From Brachypodium distachyon (taxonomy: Eukaryota; Streptophyta; Magnoliopsida; Poales; Poaceae), in assembly GCF_000005505.3 (NCBI RefSeq), contig NC_016134.3, forward strand, positions 39,370,150 through 39,434,149: a DNA stretch of 64,000 bases, in the 5' to 3' direction. Below the pieces are notes generated by a model. It was not told the origin of the DNA and did no database searches. It saw only the letters and a list, made by a program, of their open reading frames with translations. The translations under genes and the position numbers were made by a program. The first letter of the stretch is position 1. Each line of letters starts with the position of its first letter. Positions 1-10,997 of this stretch are shown here, piece after piece.

Positions 1-775
1 TTTGACTATATCTTTTTTGCGAGAAGGCCAAGGCCATATATTAAAATCAACCAATCCTTGTAGAACCATCTTTAAAGTAAAATAAAATTACACGCAAGTT
101 CTTGTAGGTAAACGTCGTTGTCTTCCTCCTGCACTCGCCGGTGGCGCGCCGTGAGCGAAACTCGATGCTGTCTCTGGACCTTTGAACCACGTTGAAGCCA
201 AGAAACCATTGTTGACGTAGCAGTCGGGAAGTCGCCGGTCGGAGTCAGAAGACGCCGGTGACAGTGATCTGAGAAACAGACCACCGTCCCGGAGAAGAAA
301 ACGACGAAAAGGGTTGGATGACCATCCCAGATCAGGCCAGACTAATCCGAGAAGACCTGACCGCATTAACTCCACGATGAGGTCGAAACTGGCCGATTCT
401 CATCGATCGGAAAAAAAACCAATAAAACGATACACGACGACTTGCAAAACACAAACACAGAACTAGATCCACCACTCTAGAATAGCAACGACCAACCGTT
501 CCGCACTCCTCAATGCCACCGACAGGATCGCCGTCCACGAGGTGTACGAGGAGTCGGTAAAACCTTATTCTTGAGCCGTACAGTGCCGCCATCACCACCA
601 TAGCGCAGCCGCCGGTTGACCAAAACCTAACTTTTGAAGACGTACAATAGCACCAACTGTAGAAGAAGCGGGGCATCGACCCTTGCCGGCTGGCCAGGAG
701 ACGAGATCAATCTGGTGAAGGCGCTGGGCGTGGCGGCTAGGACATGCACGGGCCTTTTTTCTGTCGGGGTCTAAA

Positions 776-875
776 GGAATTTTGACTAAATTTGAATGCA
801 TATATACACTAAGTCACATCTAGATACATCCAAATTTTTACAAAACTTGAGACATTTTTTGTTAGACTGAGGGAG
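776..875. mobile_element. Stowaway-type MITE, truncated copy
   Basis: The sequence is closely similar to the complete elements at 34243-34367 and 60296-60415, sharing the internal ATCTAGATACATCCAA-type core and the GAGACAT...TTGTTAGAC right arm. The right end reads GAGGGAG followed by TA, the expected target dinucleotide. The left inverted repeat is missing. The rest of 1-1090 shows no gene: short open frames on the minus strand between 72 and 801 have no recognisable domain. Confidence 0.6.
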
Positions 876-1415
876 TACTAAAACGTGTTTGCAAGATCTG
901 AAAAAAAGATCGGATTCGAAGTGAAACAAAAAAAAGCGGGTGCTTCAAAGGAGAATCTGCTCTTCAATGTGAACTAGATTCGTTTGTGAGCAAATCATCT
1001 CCAACTCGGCCAGCCATGGGTACGGTAGCGAATCAAATGATCGGTACGACTTGAGTGTGAACTAACCATCAGCACCAACTCAGATCGTTTATGGGAGTAC
1101 TAGTAGATGAACAGAAACAACGACGAGATGAGGATGACGGCAACGAGATCGATCAATACGTTAAAGAGTCCTCGAGAAGCGAATTAAAGCTATGGAGTTT
1201 TACACAGTGGGATCAAACTGTCGAGTACATGTACACCTTGGGCTCCACGGGAGAAATTCCAGGTCTACCAGCTAAGAATCTCCTCCTCATCCTGAAATCC
1301 AAATCGGCAAGTCGAAGGCGCACAAAACTCAGGCCTCCCAATGTCCCATGTCTCTTTGGCGTGACAATGCGAATGCCGTCCGGCCCGGCCGGCCGGAGAG
1401 AAGCTCGTCGATCCC

Positions 1416-4400
1416 CTACAGAGACCAGTTCATGGCGTTGCTGGAGTGGTGGCCAAAGGCGCCGGCGCCGGAAGACCCATGCTCGGCGTGCGGCGTGTTC
1501 GGCGCCCCGGCCCTCCCCTGCTGCAGCGCGAGCTCGAGCTCCCCGAACTGACCGCCATGCTGGTGAACCGAGCCTGGATGGACATCGCTCATCACAGCGT
1601 CATGATGATGGTGATGCTGCTGCTGCTGGTGCTGCTGCATGTTCCTGCCCCGGGTGCTAGCCCAGGCGCTGTTGCTTGCCGCCGCCATGTAGTCGCTGGC
1701 CATGACGGATGGCGCCACCGGGCTGACCTGGAAGGCGCTGGCCGTCGACATTGCCGGGGGCCGGTTGTGGCTGGCGCTGTGGGCACTATGATCCCATGGC
1801 TGAGTTGACAGAAGAGAGAGAGCACAGCTGGAGTCGGCGGCCGTGACTCCTGCGATACATTCGGCCGCGGGAAGCTCGAAGCTTGGGTACATCGGCGCGG
1901 CGCCACCCGACGAGCTACCCTGGCCGGCGTAAGCGTGGTGGTCGACGCCGTATCCGGCAACTGTGCTGCGGTGAGGATGATGGAGTTCATGGCTCCCTTG
2001 CCACTGGGCTGCCGTGCCGGGCATCCGGTGGTGTTCGCCGGGATGAGCCGTTGGCCACGCATCCCTCACGCTGCTTGGAACCCTTGGGTACGAGAAATCC
2101 AGCAGAAAGCTTCTGAACCTGCCGGGATCTTCTGAAACAAAATTTGCAAAAACATTAACGTTTCGTTTAAATTGCAAGTGTGTGACTAATTCGTGCTAAA
2201 ACTGTTGACTGCATGAGGCACTAGTTACCATGGAAGGACGCGGCAAGCCGGCCATAGCGCGAAGACAGAGGACCAGGTGGGGGCTTCCTCCGGCGCTCAT
2301 TGTGACCCGCTAGGCGCCTGCGGCAACTTCGTTTTCCTTGGTCGAATTCAGGTAACTGGTGGAACCTGCGATTTTAGGTGCAGAAAGGTTTACATATCCA
2401 ACATACTAAGTCCAGATGGTGATTTTGTCAAATTAACAAAGGATAAAAGAGTCACCATAAGGAAGAACGTCATACAAAAAGTAAGCAGAAAATGAACAAC
2501 AACAGTCAAATTCAGACAACAAAACCAGAGCAAGTAGCATTCGTATATCAATTGCATCTCATATCGTTTATGAGTATAAAAATCTGCATGCACATGGAAA
2601 GAGGGAAAATGCTAACTCTGTAATCGAGAACCAGATACTGTAGCTTAATATACCATGCATGCATCAAATGAATACTTAAACAGAGCTAATCACATGCCAT
2701 GTGCAAAGCTGCATCGAAGCAAGTACACCATTTGTTTTAATCCTGGACTAAAACTGTAACCAAAGGAACGCCTTTCATGATTAGATCCACGCATCACGTC
2801 CAGGAAAAAAAAGGACATGTGGATAGAACACCTGTAATCATTCCTAGACAGTTGAATGCACATAGGCTTATAGTACAACAACAGTCATAAGACCACACAA
2901 AGCCACCGGAAAATTGTGAACTACCGGTTCAAATTTGTGTACTTACAAGTTACAAAGGTTCATCCATCAATGTGCTGTAGTGCACGGGAGTTTTTTTTTA
3001 CTTCAGTCAGCTTTTTAAAAAAACTACGGTTCTCCCTCGTATGAAGTGTCGCAACTTTGTCTGGATATCCATATATATACACACTAAAACGCACGTGTTT
3101 AGACAAAGTTGCGACACTTAATACAGGACAAAAAGAGTATTTGATAGTGCATTCTAAGTTTTCTGTAGTAATTATTTGAACATCAGCACAAGCAGGAAAT
3201 CTTTGGGACTCCATTTCATTTGTCCCAACCAAATTGCTCTCCTATCGAACTTAACACTAGGGCATTAAATAGTATACAGTACTCGTACTACCAATGTACC
3301 ATTATCCCAAAAAAAACTACCCAACGTACGAGCATTCATCCTACCATACAGTGGAATAAGAAGAAGAAGAAGAAGAAGAAAAAGAAATCTAGGCTTACTA
3401 TATATGCCACTCGGACAAGAATTCCTGGGTGTACACTTTTCTGTCCCTTACTATTCTGGTCAGATTCCACCTGCCCAAATGTTGCATTGGTTGCTTCATT
3501 TTAACCAAACCAAATAAAGTGAACACACGCAGTACTACACTACACCCATGCGTCACCATATGAACCAAACCGTTGAACTTCTTTTTCTTTTTCAAGTAGC
3601 ACTTGAATTTCTGAATGTGGCAAAGCAAAGAAGCAGTACTTTCTTTGCGAATAAAAGAAGCAGTACTAGTAGTTATTCTGGCCAATTGCAAGACTGTGTT
3701 CTTGTCCTGATTGGGGCCAATTGCTGAGGATCCTTTGCTTGCATGCTGACAGCAGCCACATGCTGGAGCAACCCACCCAAGGAACTCGAACATCGAATCA
3801 AACATGCGGATTTCTGAAGAAAAAACAATTGCCATTTGCCAGCAACCATCCACAGCTCCGCTGGCTTCGAGGAGTAGGGCAGTGTCACGAGTGCAACAGT
3901 AGCTAGTAGATGGAAGCAGAGGAATAAAAGCGGCAAACAAAGTCCAGAAGGCCGGGACGAAACAGATTTAAAACTGGATTAATTGGAGGCGCGAGCTCAA
4001 ATTGCATGTTGCTGGAGCTCAAATTTGCTAGGAGCTCAAATTAACAAGTAGGGGCGAGTGTTTTCATACATACATACTGTATTACCTGCTGCACTGTTGG
4101 CAGAAGCGCTGCTGGATGCCGGCGACGACGACGAGCGGCGCCTTGGAGTGCATGGAGCACACCTTGTGGCGGCAGTAGTAGGTCTTGTCGCCGCTCAGAT
4201 CCACGCCGCACCCTTCCACCTGGCACCTCGGCGGCTGCGCCTGAGCGTGCGCGGCGCCGTTGCCGGCCGCAGCGGCGGCAGAGGCTGCTGCTGCTGCTCC
4301 TTCTCCTCCGGCCCCAGCGCCGCCGCCCGCCGCGGAAGTCGTCGCCCCGCTGCCGCTGGCCACGTCCTGCTCGAAGTAGATCTTCTGGCCGAACTTGAGC

Positions 4401-4456
4401 CCGTGGAAGTCGTCGCCTCCCCCACCGCCGCCGCCGCCGCTGCTGCCGGTCTCCAT
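1416..4456 (-). CDS. SPL17: SPL17-like SBP-box transcription factor
   Basis: Three exons read on the minus strand: 4456-4086, 2365-2229 and 2131-1416, joined by GT-AG introns of 1719 and 97 bp. They give a 407-aa protein. An N-terminal [12 protein letters not shown] motif is followed by a Gly/Ala-rich stretch and the SBP domain at about residues 77-152. The domain has zinc ligands C78, C83, C100, H103 and C119, C122, H126, C138, and its end overlaps a bipartite nuclear localisation signal ([17 protein letters not shown]). The last exon encodes [24 protein letters not shown] and the C-terminal NAMNWSL, all typical of the rice SPL14/SPL17 pair. The N-terminus and the GVDLSG residues are closer to SPL17. 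The family binds GTAC-core promoter motifs in the nucleus and controls branching and panicle architecture (established for rice). Exon 2 was found by reading splice sites; it has no initiator of its own. The exact orthology is inferred. Confidence 0.93.
1806..1825 (-). promoter_or_regulatory. miR156 target site (overlapping miR529-like site)
   Basis: The plus strand here reads exactly as mature miR156 (TGACAGAAGAGAGAGAGCAC), so the minus-strand SPL mRNA carries a fully complementary site within the ALSLLS codons of the last exon. Shifted by four bases, 1810-1829 is also a near match to the grass miR529 sequence, with one apparent difference. Both regulate SPL14/SPL17 genes in rice. The perfect site implies post-transcriptional repression in juvenile tissue. 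Confidence 0.92.
3027..3137. mobile_element. Stowaway-type MITE in SPL intron 1
   Basis: The arms AAGTGTCGCAACTTTGTC and GACAAAGTTGCGACACTT are perfect inverted repeats about 55 bp apart. Degraded outer ends are flanked by TA. The element lies inside the 1.7-kb first intron of the SPL gene. Confidence 0.7.
3358..3380. repeat. (AAG)n microsatellite
   Basis: About seven and a half AAG units followed by an A-rich tail, in SPL intron 1. A possible length polymorphism. Confidence 0.85.
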
Positions 4457-5627
4457 TGCCGCGCCGGCGTTTCGTCCGCTGCTTTTGCGAGAACACGCGT
4501 AGTAGTATTATAGTCGGGGCTTGCTAGCTACTGGTAGCTGGAGTGGTGTAGGCAGGGAACTGATAAATAGTGGCGGCTGGCTTTGTTGGCCGGCCCCGCT
4601 CCTCTTCCGCTCTGGCTGGAGAGAGGAAAGAAGGTGGAGATGAGAGAGAGAGAGAGCGGGCGAAAAGATGGAAAGCGGCATAGGAGGACGACAGCAATGG
4701 TGGCGCCGCGCTTAAAATAAAGCTTTTTTCCGCCGGTGTGGTGCAGTGCGTGCGTGCGTGCGTTGTGTGCCCGTTTCTGTGCTCTGCTTCTTTACTTCCC
4801 CGTTCAGTAAGTAGTTCACGCACTCCCACTTCCTCCCCCAGCCAGATTCTGTTGCTTCCCTCTTTTCATGCCACGAGTCATCAACTACTCCACACCTTTC
4901 CTACTCCGGGAGTTCTCGAGTAGGGGTATAGAAGTAAGTACGTGGTGCGTATTTGAACTGTATGGGGGTTGAAAGAGTGCATACGCGGGCGGGCGGCCGC
5001 GTGCGTGGGCGTGGGGTTTCGCACCTCCCAGACGCAGGTTTGCCAGTGCCAGGCGGTTGCAGCAGGGAGGTGGAGCCGAGGGGGGTGTACGCGCCGCCCG
5101 TGGGGAAAAAAGAAGCGCTCGGTGCGCACCGGTGTCGCCGCGCTAGCTGCTGGCTTCGAGGCTTGGCTGGGATACGTTCCGAGTTCCGACCCATCTGGTC
5201 CGGGGATGGAATCACGGGGCACAGGAGCGTGGAGGGGACGGGCCACGAGCGAGGTTACATGAACAGCAGCAGCAAGCCAGCCACCGCACTGTTGTTTCTG
5301 CGCGCTGGACGGCTGGCCTGTTTGGTGCCACAGTAGCTGTCTGGTCGATGTAGCTCTGGCCTGGCCTGCCTTGTGTCTGTGTCTGCGCCCGGCCCGCTAC
5401 GTGCACACGCCCAGGCATGCAGGCTCGTGCGTAGGGATGCATGCATGCAGCCAGCCAAATTGGTCATTGGCTGCCTAGCTCCTGTAAATGTCACTGCGAG
5501 TCGTAACTTGCCGCGCTGACACGCCGGGAATTGATGGTTACGTGGGCGGTGGCGCGCGCGGGGCCGTGGACGGTGACTACCTAGCTTGCATGTCAGCCTC
5601 AGTGGGTGTGCCATGTACAATGTTTAA
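4457..5627 (-). promoter_or_regulatory. SPL upstream region
   Basis: This is the upstream side of the SPL gene. On the sense (minus) strand it has a CT-repeat near 4640-4657, a TATTTA-type TATA candidate near 4562-4570 and a second AT-rich candidate near 4510. A (GTGC)n tract lies near 4744-4762. No convincing gene was found; open frames on both strands lack domains. The interval ends at the left end of a Mutator-like element. Confidence 0.4.
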
Positions 5628-6904
5628 GAGTAAAATGCGTAAAATGCATCGGAGTCGTAAAGGTCCCGAGCCGGTTCTAATTTTTTGAAACTGCATGTTT
5701 GATGTTTGAGTTCCGGTTATTTCATAAGTGGTTCATCACAGTCCTAATGTGGTTTATGCGTGTGTCTGCCGTCGACGTGGCTATTTGAGCCAACATGTCA
5801 GGTGACAAGGTGGACACTCGTTTGCTAAAGAAAAACCTGCCACTTTCTTCTTTCTCCTTGTCAGCCCCTCAATTTCTTTTCCCGTGGCTGATAGGGTGGG
5901 GCTCGGCTCTGCTCGTGGGGTCCACTAGTAGAAGAAGGCCCGGCGGCTCCCACTCGTCGGTGGCTTTCCCGAAGCAGCGCTGCGCCGTGGCTTGGGCAAG
6001 GTGAGCCCAGCAGGCGCGCGTCCGCATCCAATAGAGGCAGCGCAGGGTGCTGATCGTCGATGGGAGCCAGTCGGTAACGGGCTCGCGCGGCGGCGAAAGA
6101 CGGCACACAGCGGCAGGGCGCTACAGGGGACTATTCGCACAACAAAGAGAGGTTAAAGGGAGGTGGTCTCACCATGAACGTGAAGGGACGGTCGGAACCA
6201 GCAGAGGAGCATCTCAGGGAGCCGCTCGACCGTGGCAGGCGGCGGCCAAGGCAGGGGAACGACGCGGGTTCGACTCGGTCCACGGGAGCGTTGACGAGGA
6301 GCACCAGAAGCTTCATGACGTCTTTGTGGAGCTTAGGACAATAGAGGTGGAGCGCCGCCGGAATTGGAGAAGACGAGGTCGATGGCGACGATTCACAGCG
6401 CTTGAGGACGATTCTTTTGGCAAGAAGGTTCAACGCAACAAGGCGGAGCTTTTGGGCAAGGTTTCGCAGCTCGAGGAGCACGATGGCCGCGACGGCGCAA
6501 AGCGGTGGCGCGCGGGTGCGCACGGACACATCGAGCGGCGCGAGGAGGAGCGGGAGAGCATGGCTGGGTCGAGGAGGAACGGAAGGGCGTGGTCAGGGGC
6601 GAGGAGGTCAACGCGGGAGGTGGCGAGGCGGGCGAGTGAACGTAGCAGAGAGAGGCAGAGAGAGTGAAGGGCTAATGGGGAGAAGGAAGAAAGAGGCAGG
6701 TTTTTTTTAGCAAAAGAGCGTCCACCTTGCCACCTAACATGTGGGCCCAAATAGTCACGTCAGCAGTAAAGCACAGCACAAACCAAACTAGGACCTGTGC
6801 TGAACCACTTATGAAATAATTGTGACTCAAACGTGCAGTTTCAAATAATCAGAACTAACTTGAGACCTTTATGAAAGATTTGGGACCTCCGATGCATTTT
6901 ACTC
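5628..6904. mobile_element. Non-autonomous Mutator-like element 1 (Pack-MULE-like)
   Basis: Both ends begin GAGTAAAATGC when read inward. They align as inverted repeats of about 225-240 bp (5628 to about 5855, and about 6665 to 6904), sharing the segments ATTTCATAAGTGGTTCA and GGCAAGGTGGAC. The flanks are AATGTTTAA (5619-5627) and AATTTTTAA (6905-6913), a 9-bp target duplication with one mismatch, as expected for MULEs. The interior of about 0.8 kb is GC-rich and carries a plus-strand open frame, 6047-6667, which is Arg/Glu-rich and has no recognised domain. No transposase was seen. The captured-gene reading is inferred from the composition contrast. Confidence 0.85.
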
Positions 6905-6913
6905 AATTTTTAA

Positions 6914-9900
6914 GGGGACAAAATATGAAAAATGAAGTAGCACGGCTTCTTGTACCAAGACACAAGTAACTCCTGGTAACGGTTACAAGTGATGATAAAA
7001 TATGGATGTGGTTATATCTCATGCGCCTGATTTTTTTAAAATACTTAAATCTCAGTGAAAGCATCATAGTCGTTTTACTTAATATCGGAGTATCATCTGC
7101 ACTCCTTCCTCTCCCACGTGTTGCCATTGGATTAAGATCCAACGACCAAACGCGTCGGCTTATCTCTCTAGTTAAAAACAAGCAGCTTCTCAGTAGCATA
7201 AGCTAAAAAACATGGGGCTTCTTAATAGCAAAGCCGATAAAATATTCACTTTCTCTTATTAATTAATGGCCTAATTAGTAATAAGCTGAGATGCCTTTAT
7301 CAGCGAGGAGCTACTCCGCTCAAAACTCAAGTGGTCAGTGAGCTTTCTTTTTCGTGTCCAAGCGTTTTTTTACTAAAGCTAGGTTAGATACTCAAGATTA
7401 GACATTTTCTCCATTGTGTCATCTCTTAGTTACACGTTTCAAATTAATTAAATTTTAACAATTTCTTAGTTTTAAGTCATGCAAACTCCGATTGCTAGAT
7501 ACTTACGGTATAATACTTCCTTTTTTTAATGTCTATACATGCAAGGTCACTAGGTCAAACTTTCTCAATTTTAACAAAATATGTAGAAACAATGACATAT
7601 ATAACACCAAGTGCAGAACGAAGATTATTTGATGATAGTCCTGACCATACTAGTTTTGTGTTGTATGTGGTATATTACTGTAGTGCCTTTTCTTTTACAA
7701 ACTTGATCGAAGTTGACAAAATTTGTCTCAAGGCAAAGTTAAATATATATTCAGAAACAGAGTGGCATGTTTTGTTGTTGTCTTTAACCTTTCTATATGC
7801 AATAACAAAATAGAGCCTTTCAAAAAGGGTTTCACTTTTGAGTTGGACAAGACGGCTCTTGCATTACTTGAACCGTTGGTCTAGCCTGGGTCGGAGTTAT
7901 GCCTTGGCGTGTTCGGATTGGTGGAGAATCTTTTATGTGCCAGCCCTTTTTAGTCCCCGTGCGAGCTTTGGATTTGCCTCAAAATATTCCTATTGATTGG
8001 CCCGGGGTTTGTGTTTGTTTTACTCTGCCTCCAGTCCAGTACTCCTGCTCCATTGTAGGGTGATGTGTGACTGAATGTGTCATGGTAATATAGTCCAACG
8101 ACAACGGGACGTCAGGAATCGGGGGGCGCAGTCAAATAAAAAGCAGCTATTCCAAAACCATGGCGAGAAAAGAAACTGATTCGAGAAATGTGGACCCAAT
8201 AAACGACCTTAGGATACGCCCGAAGTCCTTAATTAAGCAACCGGCCATCCTGGTCACACAACTTTTCCGTGTATGCATGTGGAGGCGCGGAAGACTATGG
8301 TTTTGTTCAAAATTTATAGGCTTCTACTTGTACTTGGTAAAATCCTCAAGTTCAACTAGGATAAAAATTCTAGACACCCACACACCGCAAAGTCTTACAC
8401 GGTAGAAGCAAATTGTTACATGCACACTCGGCTTTTTTAAATGAATTCGTCGACATTGTGGGATAAAGTATGAACATGTGAATTGCAAGGGAGCAATTTT
8501 TTTATCAACGTGTTGTAGAAATATTTTACACTTGGGATGTTTTTTAGATTCACACTCACAAATTCATATATAAGCTTCGCGTTGAAAAATTACAGCTTCG
8601 CATTGATCTTTACATATACATATGTACATCAGTGCCATTTAAAGGGCAAATAAATTTTTTAGCATGGTATCATGTTATCATATAATTATATGACACCGGT
8701 GCCAGTGTGTTTTTGTTTTCTTACTCTAGTTGGGACTTTTTCCAGTGAGTTGTCTGCGCTATTGCACATGCGTGCAGACACACGAAGTAATTATAGATCT
8801 TGTGGTGTTCAAAAAGTACAGGACCACACGCCAGAGAAAAAGGAGTTTAATGTACTAGGATTGAAGGTAGCAGCACGTACATATGAAGAGCCATTTGATC
8901 TAGGAGAGGAAGATACTAAAGCGTAGCGGTGACTGTCCTTGTTTAACTAGCTGGGCAATCTGCGCTTTGAGCCATATGCTACTGGACTTAGGTCCCGGAT
9001 GGAATCTGCACAAACCGCATGTACCAGCATATGCGCAAACAAAGAAGCAAGTACGGGAAGAAGTATAAATATATATATAGGGAAATATAAAGAGACCCTG
9101 TTCAAATTTATACAGGTATAGCTTTTCAGGTGGCCATGTGCGTCTTACGATGATCGAGGGCAACCAGATTAATCAGGCGACAAAATCGTGACGAGCTTAT
9201 GCAAGAGAACAAACTAGTGGTCTCTGTTATGTACTGTATTTTTGTAAGCTTAGCCACCGTTCAAAATCAACCCTTTGGACCTACAATCGGCCCTGTCAAA
9301 AAACAAATTCCCGTCAAAAGGACCTTCAATCGTGTAGTATGGGCGATTCATCTAGTCATACGTTTTGACGTTGATTCTGCGGTCCAGCGTTATGTCGAGG
9401 GTATACAACAGCGATGAGAGCATACCGTACTGACTCTGTAGAGTGTGGACACAATAGGCATCAAATTATCAAGGTCAGTCCAGTATGGCTCCACATGGAA
9501 GGTAACTTGGTTGCGAAGCGGGGTTAGCTGGCTACATCGTCGTGAAAATTCAGATAAAATACATCAAATAATACTTCGAATAATGGAAAACAAGAGGAAA
9601 ATCCAATCTGCTACTCCAAAGTTCCCATCTACCGCTGCTCGGTTGCCTCTGTTTTTTTCGACTCATTGTGTCGGTGTCCTTCTTTTACACTCTCCGCAGG
9701 GCTTAAATCACCTTACCGCTACTTCTCCCCACTTCCCCAGGATTGTATCATACTTCCGCTGGAGAAGTCATGTATTATTCTTGTGCATGATTGAAGAGCC
9801 GGATTATTCTCTTACCTTTTTGTACTTTCCCCACTTCCCCTAGGATTCTATCGTCCTTCCGGTGGCAAGTATTAGATGGCGCAAGAATGATGATGGTGTG

Positions 9901-10702
9901 ACTCCTAGTTTGATGATAGCTTGAGGTTTCTACGGTTAGTTGTTTGGTGTCCGCAAATGGTCTCCCATTGCAGGATCATTTTGGAGCATATATGGACTTT
10001 TAGATTGATTCGCACTGATAAAAGGTAGCCGCCGGCCGGTGGCGTGTCTATCCTCCCCCTATGTAAACTCTTTCTCTTTGAAGTAATATATCCAGGTGGG
10101 GATCCCCCGGGTGATTGCCTCAAAAAAGAAGGAAATCCATGTACCGCATGAAATGAGGTCCAAATAAAATTGATAGATAAGATATAGAATATAAAAATTA
10201 AAAATATGGAAGAATATAAATCTAGGAAACGGAAGGTAAATAAAAAATTCTATGTAGTTCATTCACATATAAATCCAAGTAGCATGTTTTCAATAGTATC
10301 GAGCAATACTGCATATTTTGGCAAAACTTGTTTTCGAATTTCATAGTCAATTTCAATACTTATATAACTTCTATGATATTATTGTACTTGTCATTCTCAG
10401 ATTTCCTGGATTTTAACGGGGTGTTTTAAAAGGAAGAAAACTGTAAGGGAGACACCAGCAATATAAATATGAACCTAAATTTGCATCCGTGTGGTCTTGA
10501 ACCTAGGTGTTGGAATCGTACGTCCACTCCCCCAAGTGACCTAGGCTCACTCCTAGATTTTAACGGGTTGTCTTTTTCTATTTTAAGATTATTTTCTCTA
10601 AAATCATCCCCGTCTTATTGGAAAAATCATTTTTATTTTTACTTAGGACTATCATTCTATCTCTACTAAACTAGACCTGCAACACCCATTCATTGAGGTC
10701 AC
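6914..10702. other. Gene-free interval
   Basis: AT-rich sequence in which every open frame is under about 135 codons and none has a recognisable domain. Degenerate MITE-like sequence occurs near 7510-7760. An imperfect duplication of about 35 bp with period about 101 lies at 9727-9761 and 9828-9863 (shared CCCCACTTCCCC and AGGATT). No RNA gene was seen. Confidence 0.5.
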
Positions 10703-10705
10703 TAA

Positions 10706-10994
10706 GGCCTTGTTTGGTGTTAGTGTATTTTTTAGTCACTAGTATTTTGGTATTTGAGAGTTTTGGATGTTCACTTAAAACACTCAAAAACCAAAAACAC
10801 TAGTGTTTTTTTAAAACACTAGTTTGAGAAGTGTTTTAATTTGGTACCAAAATGGAGTGTTTTGTTAGGGAAACCAGAGATGATCCCCTCCAACCCTTCC
10901 TACCAAACAATCATTTGGAGTTCGTAGTATTTTTCAATTTGGAGTGGATATTACTGTAGAAAATACCCCAAAAACTCTAGTAACAAACATGCCC
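10706..10994. mobile_element. Tourist-like (PIF/Harbinger) MITE
   Basis: It begins GGCCTTGTTTG and ends CAAACATGCCC, imperfect inverted termini, with TAA on both sides (10703-10705 and 10995-10997). Inside are repeated AAAACACT/AGTGTTTT inverted segments. The 289-bp size and 3-bp TAA duplication fit Tourist elements. Confidence 0.7.
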
Positions 10995-10997
10995 TAA

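Noticed and set aside
1091..1660. 189-aa plus-strand open frame
   Set aside because: Its second half is antisense to the last SPL exon. It has no domain, and the Arg/Pro-rich composition follows from the GC bias of the real gene.
3358..3380. Possible CRISPR-like or satellite array
   Set aside because: A plain (AAG)n microsatellite. No CRISPR repeat-spacer structure exists anywhere in the window.
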